This document shows positions 20,695-29,783 of a DNA stretch of 64,000 nucleotides, piece after piece. The DNA is from Devosia psychrophila (GTDB lineage Bacteria > Pseudomonadota > Alphaproteobacteria > Rhizobiales > Devosiaceae). The notes under the pieces were generated by a model. It saw only the letters and a list, made by a program, of their open reading frames with translations, was not told the origin of the DNA and did not search any database. The DNA lies in contig NZ_LAPV01000166.1 of NCBI RefSeq assembly GCF_000971275.1, positions 37,709 through 101,708 of the forward strand, given 5' to 3'. Position numbers and translations under genes: made by a program. Within the stretch, counting starts at the first letter, position 1, and each line of letters starts with the position of its first letter.

Positions 20695-22836
20695 TTATTC
20701 GGCGGCGGCTTCCGAGCCCGAGATTTCCTTGCCGGTTGCCTGATCAACAACCTTCATGGAAAGGCGGACTTTGCCGCGCTCGTCAAAGCCCAACAGCTTG
20801 ACCCAAACCTTGTCGCCTTCCTTGACCACGTCGGTCGTCTTGGCAACGCGGGCTTCAGCCAACTGGCTGATGTGGACCAGGCCGTCCTTGGCGCCGAAGA
20901 AGTTCACAAAGGCGCCAAAATCGGCGGTCTTCACAACGGTGCCCTGATAGACGGCGCCGACTTCGGCTTCGTCGGTGATCGAGCGGATCCACTTCATCGC
21001 GGCTTCGATTTCCGAACCGTCCGAGGAGGAGATCTTGATGGTGCCATCGTCGTCGATGTTGATCTTGGCGCCGGTCTTTTCGACGATCTCGCGGATCACC
21101 TTGCCGCCGGTGCCGATCACTTCACGGATCTTCTCGGTCGGGATCTTCATGGTCTCGATGCGCGGAGCGAACTCGCCCACTTCCGAACGGGACGCGGTGA
21201 TGGCATTGGCCATTTCGCCCAGGATGTGGATACGGCCGCCCTTGGCCTGCTCGAGCGCGATCTTCATGATCTGCTCGGTGATGCCGGCGATCTTGATGTC
21301 CATCTGCAGCGAGGTGATACCGACTTCGGTACCAGCCACCTTGAAGTCCATGTCGCCGAGGTGATCTTCGTCACCGAGAATGTCGCTGAGGACAGCAAAC
21401 TTCTCGCCTTCGAGGATCAGGCCCATGGCGATACCAGCGACGGGGCGAGCCAGCGGCACGCCGGCGTCCATCAGTGCGAGCGAGGTGCCGCAGACGGTTG
21501 CCATCGAGGAGGAGCCGTTGGATTCGGTGATCTCGGACACGATACGGATCGTGTAGGGGAATTCTTCGACCGAAGGACGGATCGGGTTGATGGCGCGCCA
21601 GGCGAGCTTGCCGTGGCCGATTTCGCGACGACCCGGGGAACCCATGCGGCCAGCTTCACCAACCGAGTAGGGAGGGAAGTTGTAGTGCAGCAGGAAGTTC
21701 TGCTTGTGGGTGCCTTCCAGCGAGTCGATATACTGCTCGTCTTCGCCGGTGCCCAGCGTGGCAACGACCAGCGCCTGCGTTTCGCCGCGGGTGAACAGCG
21801 CCGAACCATGGGTACGGGGCAGGACGCCAACTTCGGAGACGATCGGACGGACGGTCGACAGATCGCGGCCGTCGATGCGCAGGCCGGTGTCGAGCACATT
21901 CCAGCGCACGATCTTGGCCTGGAGAGTGTGGATCACTTCGCTAAGGGCTTCGGCGGATACTTCACCGGCTTCGACCTTGGCGGCAAAGGCGGCCTTGACC
22001 GACTTCTTGGCCGCGTCGACGGCAGCGTAGCGCTGTGCCTTGTCGGTGATCTTGTAGGCAGCGCGCAGGTCGGTCTCGGCAACCTTGAGCACTTCGGCTT
22101 CGAGGGCCGAGTAATCGGGAGCGTGGAACTCGCGGGGTTCCTTGGCAGCCAGCTCAGCCAGCTTGATGATCGCCTGGATCACCTTGCGGCTTTCGGCATG
22201 ACCGAACATCACAGCGCCGAGCATGATCTCTTCGCTCAGTTCCTTGGCTTCGGACTCAACCATCAGCACGGCGTCTTCGGTGCCGGCCATGACGAGGTCG
22301 AGCTTGGATTCGCTACGACGATCGACGGCGAGGTTCAGCACATACTGGCCATCGACATAACCGACGCGGGCAGCGCCGATCGGGCCCATGAAGGGAACGC
22401 CCGAAATGGTCAGGGCAGCGGATGCCGCGACCATGGCCAGCACGTCAGGATTGTTTTCCATGTCGTGCTGCAGGACGGTGATGACCACCTGGGTCTCGTG
22501 GCGGTACCCATCGGGGAACAGTGGGCGGATCGGACGATCGATCAGGCGAGACGTTAGGGTCTCGTTTTCGGTCGGGCGGCCTTCGCGCTTGAAATAGCCA
22601 CCCGGGATCTTGCCGGCGGCGAAGTATTTTTCCTGGTAGTTGACGGTCAGCGGGAAGAAGTCGATGCCGGCCTTGGCGGTCTTGGCGCTGACGACGGTTG
22701 CCAGCAGGACGGTTTCGCCCAGGGTGGCGAGCACTGCGCCATCGGCCTGGCGGGCCATCTTGCCGGTCTCGAGCGTCAGGGGCTGGCCGCCCCAGTTGAG
22801 CTCGACCTTGTGGTAATCAAAATTGATCGTGGACAT
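20695..22836 (-). CDS. pnp: Polyribonucleotide nucleotidyltransferase (PNPase)
   Basis: 713-aa phosphorolytic 3'-5' exoribonuclease, a trimer and degradosome partner. Order: two RNase PH-like domains (second one with [20 protein letters not shown]), a KH domain ([19 protein letters not shown]) and S1 domain ([20 protein letters not shown]). ATG 22836 ([13 protein letters not shown]) is chosen; GGAAAG is eight bases upstream. Lies 500 bp downstream of rpsO on the same strand; truB, rbfA and infB are not attached upstream in this genome. Confidence 0.97.
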   Translation of the reverse strand: MSTINFDYHKVELNWGGQPLTLETGKMARQADGAVLATLGETVLLATVVSAKTAKAGIDFFPLTVNYQEKYFAAGKIPGGYFKREGRPTENETLTSRLIDRPIRPLFPDGYRHETQVVITVLQHDMENNPDVLAMVAASAALTISGVPFMGPIGAARVGYVDGQYVLNLAVDRRSESKLDLVMAGTEDAVLMVESEAKELSEEIMLGAVMFGHAESRKVIQAIIKLAELAAKEPREFHAPDYSALEAEVLKVAETDLRAAYKITDKAQRYAAVDAAKKSVKAAFAAKVEAGEVSAEALSEVIHTLQAKIVRWNVLDTGLRIDGRDLSTVRPIVSEVGVLPRTHGSALFTRGETQALVVATLGTGEDEQYIDSLEGTHKQNFLLHYNFPPYSVGEAGRMGSPGRREIGHGKLAWRAINPIRPSVEEFPYTIRIVSEITESNGSSSMATVCGTSLALMDAGVPLARPVAGIAMGLILEGEKFAVLSDILGDEDHLGDMDFKVAGTEVGITSLQMDIKIAGITEQIMKIALEQAKGGRIHILGEMANAITASRSEVGEFAPRIETMKIPTEKIREVIGTGGKVIREIVEKTGAKINIDDDGTIKISSSDGSEIEAAMKWIRSITDEAEVGAVYQGTVVKTADFGAFVNFFGAKDGLVHISQLAEARVAKTTDVVKEGDKVWVKLLGFDERGKVRLSMKVVDQATGKEISGSEAAAE

Positions 22837-23336
22837 GTATCGTCTTTCCATTCTGCCGGCCGAGCGGTAACGCAGGGGCGTAGTCATCCCGCGAACTCAG
22901 TCCGGTGCGCCCGCACTTGGCCCTGCACCCCATGTGCAGCCCAAGCTCAAAATCAGGCGCGGTTTACGGCTTTGGCGAAGACGAAACATGAGCAAGACAA
23001 CAAGCAGCTCCCTGACTTGTCAGGTGCCCCACGGATCAAAACCACAGAGATGATTTTGCGAGCGTGAGGCGGATAGGAGCGGCCAATAATCCTGCCATGC
23101 TCCGGCATTCGCCGGTCTACGCTTGGAGCCTGTTCGCAAACTCTACTGTGTCGGCCAACTGCCGGCGTTTTCTGCGCTTCCGGTGCTCACGTACAGGCGT
23201 ACGCTCCGCTCCGGTTCTCGAAAGACACCGACATTTGACTCGCAACAGCGAATTTTCAAACGGGCTCCTATCGCCAATATCAAGGCGAAGGCAGATGCGA
23301 GGGTTGCCCCGCATCCGCAATAGTTGGTTGCGCGCG
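22837..23336 (-). other. 500-bp rpsO-pnp spacer with a structured, Arg/Lys-rich ORF-like core
   Basis: Unusually long for rpsO-pnp. On the minus strand, just past rpsO, GATGCG...CGCATC forms a hairpin (with inner GGG/CCC). Further on is a conserved-looking block at about 23117-23320 whose minus-strand frame reads LRVKCRCLSRTGAER, then TPVREHRKRRKRRQLAD. It contains a small palindrome CGTAC-AGGC-GTACG (near 23190-23206). I cannot say whether it is a peptide gene, an RNA element or a degenerate repeat. The pnp leader (22837-23060) lies beyond it. No other gene seen. Confidence 0.4.
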
Positions 23337-23606
23337 TTAGCGACGCAGACCCAGCTTTTCGATCAGGGTCTTGTAACGGACATCGTCGACCTTCTTGACG
23401 TAATCAAGCAGGCTACGACGGGTCGACACCAGCTTCAGCAAACCGCGGCGAGAATGGTTATCCTTGCCATGGTCCTTGAAGTGTTCGGTGAGGTTGGCAA
23501 TGCGTTCCGACAGGATGGCAACCTGGACTTCCGGCGAGCCGGTGTCGTTTGGCTTGATTGCGTATTCCTGGATCAGTTCGGTCTTGCGTTCAGCAGTGAT
23601 CGACAT
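23337..23606 (-). CDS. rpsO: 30S ribosomal protein S15
   Basis: 89 aa, exactly the family length. Starts [16 protein letters not shown], contains [16 protein letters not shown] and the rRNA-binding [16 protein letters not shown] region, ends [14 protein letters not shown] lies eight bases before the ATG, and a TATAGA box on the minus strand near 23715 may be its promoter -10. Directly upstream is a histidine kinase gene rather than truB. Confidence 0.98.
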   Translation of the reverse strand: MSITAERKTELIQEYAIKPNDTGSPEVQVAILSERIANLTEHFKDHGKDNHSRRGLLKLVSTRRSLLDYVKKVDDVRYKTLIEKLGLRR

Positions 23607-23738
23607 CGGATAGATCCCTTACATAGGAGGATTGGGTCGCCCCGGCCGGGATGTCGTCCAGGAGGGGCCATGAGTGTCCGGGCCCGAAGAGCCAAGACAG
23701 CCGGGTCTATAGTGCAAAGATGGCCAGAATACCAGAAT

Positions 23739-25433
23739 TTATTCCGCTGCTTCCTCGGCGGGCGGGGTCGCAGCGGCATCCTCTGGGTCGATGGCCTGGA
23801 GCGGAATGACGAAGCGCCATTCGATGCCATCATCGTGGTAGATGCGCTGCACATCGGCGCTGAGCGAGCGGCCGACCATGGACTTGAGCACCGTGGTGCC
23901 GAAACCCGTGCGCTCGCTGGTTGGAAGCTTTTCGCCAACCGTCTCGCGCCACATCAGATCCAGCTTGTCATCGACAATTTTCCAGCGCACCGCGAGGCTG
24001 CCCGTGTCGCCCAAAAAGGCACCGTATTTGACCGCATTGGTCGAGAGTTCGTGCACCGCCATGCCCATGATCTGGGCAGCCGGGGCATTAAGGCGGATCA
24101 TCGGGCCGGTGGCTTTGACGCGGGCCGGATCGTCGGGGCTGAAGGCGGCGATCTGGCTATCGATCAGATCACCCAGCGAAATGCCCGCCCGGCCATGCGT
24201 CAACAATAGGTCGGTGGAGCGCGAGAGCCCGAGAATACGCCGCTCGAAGGCCTGGACGTAGCCTTGCAGGTCATCAGCGCTGCGAGCTGTCTGCTTGGCC
24301 ATGGCGGCAATCACCGTCATCTGGTTTTTGGAGCGATGTGCGACTTCCCGCATCAGGAAGCGCACATCGCTTTCAGCGGACTGACGATCAAGCGAAGCCT
24401 GGGCCAGCGCTTCGGAAATTTCGGCAATCTCGGAAACCGGGTAGCGGGTCGCCGCGACGGGCTGGCCCGCGCCTAACCGCTGAGCGTCTCGCGCCAGGCC
24501 GCGCACCGACTGGCCGATGCGCCGGCTGACCCAAAACATCGCCGCGACGATCAGGCCCAGCAGGATAAACCCGCCCGCTATCAGAAAGACCATCGTCGTC
24601 ATCAGCGGCTGGTTGATGGTCCAGACCGGTGCCCAGGCCACCAGCCGCCACCCTGTGGTCGCCGACCGCTGGAGAACGCCGAGCGCCGGTCCCGCCGTGG
24701 TTTCGATGTCCTGCCACCCCACCGCGTAGCGCTGTGCCATCGGATCGAAGACCGAGAACTGGTCACCGACATTTGCTACACCGGGGCTGGCTGCAAGGAC
24801 GCGACCATCGTTATCGATCAGGGCGGAATTCCAGCCATCCGGCAGGCTGTTGGACGACAGTGCCGACGCAAAATTATCGGCCTGCTGATTGAGGGCGATG
24901 AGCTTTTTGCCATAGGGGCCAAGATCGACCGGCAGCAGGATATTGTAGACCCAGCGCTTGGACACCGCACCGAGTACCAGGTCGCTCACCACGATCTCGT
25001 TGGTTTCGAAGGCCTTTTTTGCCGAAGCAACGTCGCTGGTCTGGTTGGGCGGGGTGTCATAGGGCACCCGCGTGCTGGCAAAGGTGGAGAAATCCGGATT
25101 GACGACGAACAGATGCGCTTCGGTACTGTCAAGCGCCAGCTTGGTGCGGTCGTAAAAGCCCTCAAAGTCCCCGTCGCGTAGGGATGGGGAGGCGGCCAGC
25201 ACATGCAGTGTCGTAATATTGGCCGCGATCTCGCGTTCCATCGCCTGCACGATCGAGCGTGATGTCGCGACGATCAGGGTTTCGACGATGTCTTCCTGGG
25301 CGGATTGATTGCGCTGGATCAGCACCCCAGCAAAGATAAAGCTGGGCACGACGCTAATCAGCACCAGCGCCACGAGATAATAGACAATCGAACGGCGGCC
25401 CGGTTTGGCCTGGGTCTTGTCCGCCTGTTCCAT
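23739..25433 (-). CDS. Membrane sensor histidine kinase, HWE/HisKA_2 type
   Basis: 564 aa. One N-terminal transmembrane helix (YYLVALVLISVVPSFIFAGV), a periplasmic dCache-like domain (about 40-270) and a second membrane span (MVFLIAGGFILLGLIVAAMF), a HAMP-like linker, then the dimerisation helix with phosphoacceptor His in MREVAHRSKNQMTV (near residue 362). The ATPase domain has AVHELSTNAVKYGA (N box) and MWRETVGE, the W-x-E signature of HWE kinases. HWE kinases often feed general stress signalling (PhyR-type) or orphan receivers; no response regulator is adjacent, so it is an orphan. Ends in an Ala/Glu-rich tail. ATG 25433 used. Confidence 0.9.
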   Translation of the reverse strand: MEQADKTQAKPGRRSIVYYLVALVLISVVPSFIFAGVLIQRNQSAQEDIVETLIVATSRSIVQAMEREIAANITTLHVLAASPSLRDGDFEGFYDRTKLALDSTEAHLFVVNPDFSTFASTRVPYDTPPNQTSDVASAKKAFETNEIVVSDLVLGAVSKRWVYNILLPVDLGPYGKKLIALNQQADNFASALSSNSLPDGWNSALIDNDGRVLAASPGVANVGDQFSVFDPMAQRYAVGWQDIETTAGPALGVLQRSATTGWRLVAWAPVWTINQPLMTTMVFLIAGGFILLGLIVAAMFWVSRRIGQSVRGLARDAQRLGAGQPVAATRYPVSEIAEISEALAQASLDRQSAESDVRFLMREVAHRSKNQMTVIAAMAKQTARSADDLQGYVQAFERRILGLSRSTDLLLTHGRAGISLGDLIDSQIAAFSPDDPARVKATGPMIRLNAPAAQIMGMAVHELSTNAVKYGAFLGDTGSLAVRWKIVDDKLDLMWRETVGEKLPTSERTGFGTTVLKSMVGRSLSADVQRIYHDDGIEWRFVIPLQAIDPEDAAATPPAEEAAE

Positions 25434-25574
25434 GCTTGCCTGCAACCCTATCCCGAGGGCCACGCGTTTCCTTGGGGATTCGCGCGATCACTGCTGAATT
25501 GTCAGAAAGCATAGTAGTTTTTGGCCTTTGCGGGCAATCGCAAAGGCCGTGCGCTGGCAGTTTAGTAAATTAGA

Positions 25575-25766
25575 TCAGTACTTGGCACTCGAATCGCTTG
25601 CAGGGAAGCTCTCGTCGACGGCCTCATCGACCTCGTCCCAGTTTTCGGGCTTGCCGGTCTGGGCGTCTTCACCGGCGTCACGCACCTGCACCGGGGAACT
25701 CTTGGGCCCGGGCTTCTTGCCGTCCTTCATGCCGGCGGCGTCATCAGTCTTCTTGATCTCGGTCAT
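25575..25766 (-). CDS. Small acidic protein, 63 aa
   Basis: MTEIKKTDDAAGMKDGKKPGPKSS at the N-terminus and DEVDEAVDESFPASDSSAKY at the C-terminus. The DES(F/Y)PASD ending recurs in many short alphaproteobacterial proteins of unknown role. No membrane segment; Lys-rich start and acidic end suggest a disordered protein. AGGAG lies seven bases before ATG 25766. Its start faces the miaB gene across a repeat element. Confidence 0.7.
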   Translation of the reverse strand: MTEIKKTDDAAGMKDGKKPGPKSSPVQVRDAGEDAQTGKPENWDEVDEAVDESFPASDSSAKY

Positions 25767-25861
25767 CTCGAACTCCTGTGGTGTCCAGCACTTAAACCTT
25801 TGGGGCAGGGGCATGGTTGCAGGCTGTTTGAGTATTGGCGCAGCCATTCGGGCCTTGCCGT

Positions 25862-25940
25862 AGCCATTCGGCCGTAGGCCGCATGGCCTTCTCGCCTCAA
25901 TTCGCTTCACTGGAGCGATTTGCCCCTTGGGGACGGCTCG
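25862..25940 (+). repeat. Dispersed hairpin repeat, family I, copy A
   Basis: Contains CATGGCCTTCTCGCCTC then a hairpin TCGCTTC-ACT-GGAGCGA (25902-25918) and TTTGCC. Copies B (31748), C (46741) and D (62866) share the same order: an ATTCGG-type left part, CATGGCC, a C/T-rich segment, a hairpin with AAAT/ATTT ends, and a G-rich right edge. This copy lies directly upstream of miaB. Confidence 0.6.
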
Positions 25941-25960
25941 AAGTCTGGTAAATAGCGGCC

Positions 25961-27355
25961 ATGACCGAGACGCGCGCCAATACCAAGAAGCTGTTCATCA
26001 AGACCTATGGTTGCCAGATGAACGTCTATGACAGCGACCGCATGATGGATGCGCTGGCGCCGCACGGCTATGAGACGACGCTGGACATGGCGACGGCAGA
26101 CCTCGTGCTGCTCAACACCTGCCATATCCGCGAAAAGGCTTCGGAGAAGGTATTTTCCGAGCTGGGCCGGCTCAAGGAATTGCAGAGCGAGCGCCGGGCG
26201 CTGGGCGGCGACATGATGATCGGCGTTGCCGGCTGCGTGGCGCAGGCGGAGGGCGAGGAGATCGCCCGCCGCGCGCCGGTAGTCGACATGGTGTTTGGGC
26301 CGCAGGCCTATCACAAGCTGCCCGAAATGGTCAGCCGCACCGAAAGCACCCGCCATCTGCATCAGGCGTTGCGCAAGCCGATTGTCGACACCGATTTTCC
26401 CGAAGAAGACAAGTTTGCCCACCTTCCGGCGGCCCGCAAGGAAGTCACCATCAAGCGCGGGCTGACCGCATTCCTCACCGTGCAGGAAGGCTGCGACAAA
26501 TTTTGTTCGTTCTGCGTGGTGCCCTATACGCGCGGTGCCGAAGTTTCGCGGCCGGTTAGCCAGATCCTCGCCGAGGCGCGCGGGCTGGTGGAAGCCGGGG
26601 TCAAGGAAATCACGCTGCTTGGCCAGAACGTCAACGCCTATCACGGCGACGACGAGGGCCGGGTGGTGGGGCTGGGCGAACTGGCGCATCGACTAGCCGA
26701 AATCCACGGGCTGGAGCGGCTGCGCTACACCACCAGCCATCCGCGCGACATGGACGATGCGCTGATCGCGGCGCATCGCGACCTCGATATCTTGATGCCC
26801 TATCTGCACCTGCCAGTGCAGTCTGGCAGCGACAGCATCCTCAAGGCGATGAACCGGCGGCACACCGCCGCGGAATATCTCAAGGTGATCGAGACCATCA
26901 AGACAGCGCGGCCCGACATGGCGCTATCGGGCGATTTCATCGTCGGCTTCCCCGGCGAGACGGACCAGGACTTCGAGGACACGCTCAAGATCATCGCCGA
27001 TGTGGGCTATGCCTCGGCCTATTCGTTCAAATATTCGACGCGGCCCGGCACGCCGGGGGCGAACCTCGGCGATCAGGTCGATGAGGCGGTCAAGAATGAG
27101 CGGCTGTGGCGACTGCAGGACTTGGTCAATGCGCAGACTACGGCGTTTCATGCGTCATGCGTGGGCAAGACAATTCCGGTGCTGGTCGAACGGCCGGGTC
27201 GCATGCCGGGGCAGGTGGGCGGCCGCTCGCCCTATCTGCAGGCGGTGCATCTGGACGGCGGCGCTGAGCTGATCGGGGCGATCCATCAGGTCGAGATCGT
27301 GGGGACCAGCACGAATTCGCTGGTCGGGCGGTTAAAGGTCTCGGTGGCGGCTTAG
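25961..27355 (+). CDS. miaB: tRNA-2-methylthio-N6-dimethylallyladenosine synthase
   Basis: 464 aa. Radical SAM methylthiotransferase adding the methylthio group to i6A37 of tRNA. The N-terminal UPF0004 domain holds three auxiliary-cluster cysteines ([22 protein letters not shown]); the radical SAM CxxxCxxC is CDKFCSFC (near residue 174), and a C-terminal TRAM domain ends the protein ([10 protein letters not shown]). ATG 25961 gives the expected start. In related genomes miaB precedes phoH directly; here vapBC is inserted between them. Confidence 0.96.
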   Translation: MTETRANTKKLFIKTYGCQMNVYDSDRMMDALAPHGYETTLDMATADLVLLNTCHIREKASEKVFSELGRLKELQSERRALGGDMMIGVAGCVAQAEGEEIARRAPVVDMVFGPQAYHKLPEMVSRTESTRHLHQALRKPIVDTDFPEEDKFAHLPAARKEVTIKRGLTAFLTVQEGCDKFCSFCVVPYTRGAEVSRPVSQILAEARGLVEAGVKEITLLGQNVNAYHGDDEGRVVGLGELAHRLAEIHGLERLRYTTSHPRDMDDALIAAHRDLDILMPYLHLPVQSGSDSILKAMNRRHTAAEYLKVIETIKTARPDMALSGDFIVGFPGETDQDFEDTLKIIADVGYASAYSFKYSTRPGTPGANLGDQVDEAVKNERLWRLQDLVNAQTTAFHASCVGKTIPVLVERPGRMPGQVGGRSPYLQAVHLDGGAELIGAIHQVEIVGTSTNSLVGRLKVSVAA

Positions 27356-27357
27356 TC

Positions 27358-27759
27358 TCACGGAGGAACGATAAGCTCGATTCCCGGAAAATAGGTTTGA
27401 TATTTCCTGGCGTCGCGGGTCAGCAACGGCAATCGGCTGACCACCGCGTGCGCACCGACAAAAAAATCGGCCAGGATATTGGATCGTTGTCCGCCCGCCC
27501 GTCGGTATTGCGCGAATGCCTTGCCGGCAAGAAAGAGAGCTGCGGTAGGGAGGTAATGCATTTCTATGCCAGCGCCTCCTAAAAAAGCGTCCAGTTCTTC
27601 GATCCGGTCGAACCCGACTGAGAGCTCGGCATAGATGATTTCGTTTATGAGCAGCGGCCGATGAAGGGATGCGAGTTCCAGGTTTTGCTGCGACCAGTCC
27701 GCCCAGTTCGGGTCGTCTGTCGCCACATCAATAAGGACATTGGTATCGACCAGCGTCAC
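27358..27759 (-). CDS. vapC: PIN-domain toxin, VapC family
   Basis: 133-aa PIN endoribonuclease. The acidic active-site residues are in VDTNVLIDV (first Asp), NEIIYAELSVG (Glu) and ILADFFVGAHA (Asp), with a further Asp in LLTRDARKYQTYF. VapC toxins cut tRNA or rRNA. GTG start at 27759 overlaps the antitoxin stop (GTGA), the usual coupling of a toxin-antitoxin pair. Lies between miaB and phoH, both on the other strand. Confidence 0.9.
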   Translation of the reverse strand: MTLVDTNVLIDVATDDPNWADWSQQNLELASLHRPLLINEIIYAELSVGFDRIEELDAFLGGAGIEMHYLPTAALFLAGKAFAQYRRAGGQRSNILADFFVGAHAVVSRLPLLTRDARKYQTYFPGIELIVPP

Positions 27760-27992
27760 AACTCACCACGTAATAGGGCCATGATCTCGTCCGTGCTGAG
27801 GTCTGTTTTTGCGCTGCCTCGCAATTTAGCGAACCTGCTGGGCCGTGCCTGCGTGCCGTCTGCCCGGCTCAAGACAATCTCACCTTTATCGTTACGACTG
27901 AAATCGACCCGCGTCCCCGGCTCGATGCCAAGAAGGTCACGCACTGGTTTGGGAATGGTGACCTGACCCTTGCTGGTTACTGCGGCACTCAT
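27756..27992 (-). CDS. vapB: AbrB/MazE-type antitoxin of the VapC toxin
   Basis: 78 aa. The SpoVT/AbrB DNA-binding swapped-hairpin is at the N-terminus: AAVTSKGQVTIPKPVRDLLG. The C-terminal part (SRFAKLRGSAKTDLSTDEIM) is the toxin-neutralising tail. ATG 27992 is chosen because GGAGG is five bases upstream; a TTG four codons earlier lies inside that site. It should autoregulate the pair. Confidence 0.88.
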   Translation of the reverse strand: MSAAVTSKGQVTIPKPVRDLLGIEPGTRVDFSRNDKGEIVLSRADGTQARPSRFAKLRGSAKTDLSTDEIMALLRGEL

Positions 27993-28194
27993 GGCGGCCT
28001 CCAATGTAAGGAATGCTGTTTGAAGGTATTACTTTTGTGCCCGGTTTTCAAGTTGATGCGAGCCGGCAAACCACCCCTTGCCGATCCGCCTCCTTGTCAC
28101 AATATTACTACAGACACTGGACCCAAATCGTCCTAGCGTCATTGATAGCGACAGGCGCAAGCCCGCGTCCGTCTCTTTCGGGAGCCACACCAGT

Positions 28195-29238
28195 TTGAGC
28201 AGGCACTTGTCACCGACCGCAGACAACGCACTCGCATCGCAACTCGAACTCGCTTTTGAAGACAATCGCCTCGCGGCCCAGCTGTATGGCGACTTCGACC
28301 AGAACCTTGCCTTGATCGAACAAAGGCTCAAGGTCTCTGCCACGCCCCGCGGCAATCACGTCCTGCTCAAAGGGGCGGCCTCATCGGTCGACCAGGCACG
28401 ACGTGTGCTGGAATCTCTTTACGGCTCGCTTGAAGAAGGCCGCAGCATCGTCATCTCCGATGTTGATGGCGTCATCCGCATGATCCAGACCGAAGACAGC
28501 CAGCTGACGCTGCCGACGCTGGAACGCAAGGGCAAGGTGCGCATGGCCCAGATCGCCACGCGCAAATCCACCGTCGTCGCCCGCACGCCCGCCCAGGACG
28601 CCTATATGCGCTCGATGGAGCGGAACGAGCTGGTGTTCGGCGTTGGTCCGGCCGGTACCGGAAAGACCTATCTTGCCGTGGCGCATGCCGCCTCGCTGCT
28701 GGAACGCGGTGATATCAACCGCATCATCCTGTCGCGGCCAGCCGTCGAAGCCGGCGAGCGTCTCGGGTTTTTGCCCGGCGACATGAAGGAAAAGGTCGAT
28801 CCTTACCTGCGCCCCCTGTATGACGCGCTATATGACATGATGAAGCCCGAAAACGTCGAGCGTTGCTTGACGTCCGGGATCATCGAAGTCGCGCCATTGG
28901 CCTTCATGCGTGGCAGGACCCTGGCCAATGCCGTGGTCATTCTCGACGAGGCGCAAAACACTACCGCAATGCAGATGAAGATGTTCCTGACCCGTCTGGG
29001 CGAGAATTCCAAGATGATCGTCACCGGCGATCCGACCCAGGTCGACCTGCCGCGCGGCGAGAAATCGGGGCTGGTGGAAGCCATCGGCCTGCTCGACGGG
29101 GTCGAGGGGGTGCATATTTCGCGCTTCAACGACAAGGACGTGGTGCGCCATGCCCTGGTTGGCCGCATCGTGCGGGCCTACGAGGCCGACACTGCCAAAA
29201 AGCTGGCCGATAAAGCCACCGAAGGGGTCGTCCGCTGA
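28195..29238 (+). CDS. phoH: PhoH-like ATPase (YbeZ)
   Basis: 347 aa. Cytoplasmic PhoH-family ATPase/helicase-like protein linked to RNA metabolism, adjacent to YbeY in most genomes. Walker A GPAGTGKTYLAV (near residue 152) and Walker B VVILDEAQNTT (near 247) are clear, with an N-terminal KH-like region. TTG start at 28195 with GGGAG about ten bases upstream; an earlier in-frame ATG at 28078 lies in low-information sequence. The 3' end shares CTGA with the ybeY start. Confidence 0.93.
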   Translation: MSRHLSPTADNALASQLELAFEDNRLAAQLYGDFDQNLALIEQRLKVSATPRGNHVLLKGAASSVDQARRVLESLYGSLEEGRSIVISDVDGVIRMIQTEDSQLTLPTLERKGKVRMAQIATRKSTVVARTPAQDAYMRSMERNELVFGVGPAGTGKTYLAVAHAASLLERGDINRIILSRPAVEAGERLGFLPGDMKEKVDPYLRPLYDALYDMMKPENVERCLTSGIIEVAPLAFMRGRTLANAVVILDEAQNTTAMQMKMFLTRLGENSKMIVTGDPTQVDLPRGEKSGLVEAIGLLDGVEGVHISRFNDKDVVRHALVGRIVRAYEADTAKKLADKATEGVVR

Positions 29239-29708
29239 CTGCTTCGCCGCTCGAGATCGCCGTTATCCGCAATGACGAAGCCTGGCCGGAGGATCTCGAT
29301 CCTCTGGCCGAGCGCGCCGTTCTGGAAGCGCTCAAGCAGAGCAAGGCCAGGGTCAGGGGCGCGGCAGAGCTGTCGATCCTGCTGACCGATGACGAAGAGC
29401 AGCACGATCTCAACAAGCAGTGGCGCGGCAAAGACAGCTCGACCAATGTGTTGAGCTTTCCGCAGATCGAACCGTTTGGTCCGGTGCTGGGAATCCTCGG
29501 CGATATCACGCTGGCTCGCGAGACGCTGATCCGTGAAGCGGGGGAGCAGGGCGTCAGTTTCGAGGCGCATTTCACCCATCTGGTGGTGCATGGATTCCTG
29601 CATATCCTGGGCTATGACCACATCACCGATGAGGAGGCGACCGCGATGGAAAGCCTCGAAACATCTATATTGGCCACATTGGGGATAGACGACCCCTATG
29701 CCGATTAG
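29235..29708 (+). CDS. ybeY: Endoribonuclease YbeY with a probable CTG start
   Basis: 157-aa zinc metallo-RNase needed for 16S rRNA 3'-end maturation and ribosome quality control. The metal site is HLVVHGFLHILGYDH (H-x3-H-x5-H). The whole reading frame from 29235 matches the family: NVLSFPQ (near residue 72) and LGDITLARET. In this frame there is no ATG, GTG or TTG between the upstream TAA at 29211 and a GTG at 29448, which would cut off half the domain. A CTG at 29235 overlaps the phoH stop (CTGA) and follows GAAGGGG by seven bases, and the N-terminus then reads MTASPLEIAVI, like relatives starting MTAL. ATG-only ORF callers report just 87 residues. Confidence 0.9.
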   Translation: MTASPLEIAVIRNDEAWPEDLDPLAERAVLEALKQSKARVRGAAELSILLTDDEEQHDLNKQWRGKDSSTNVLSFPQIEPFGPVLGILGDITLARETLIREAGEQGVSFEAHFTHLVVHGFLHILGYDHITDEEATAMESLETSILATLGIDDPYAD

Positions 29709-29783
29709 CCTGGCGCCCCTATATTAGGGCGAGAATTTTCATGATCGAGGACAGAAAGCCGCTTCCTTTTGCGGCGCATGCAC

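Noticed and set aside
20872..22557. A 561-codon frame antisense to pnp
   Set aside because: Shadow of pnp; no recognisable motif or ribosome site.
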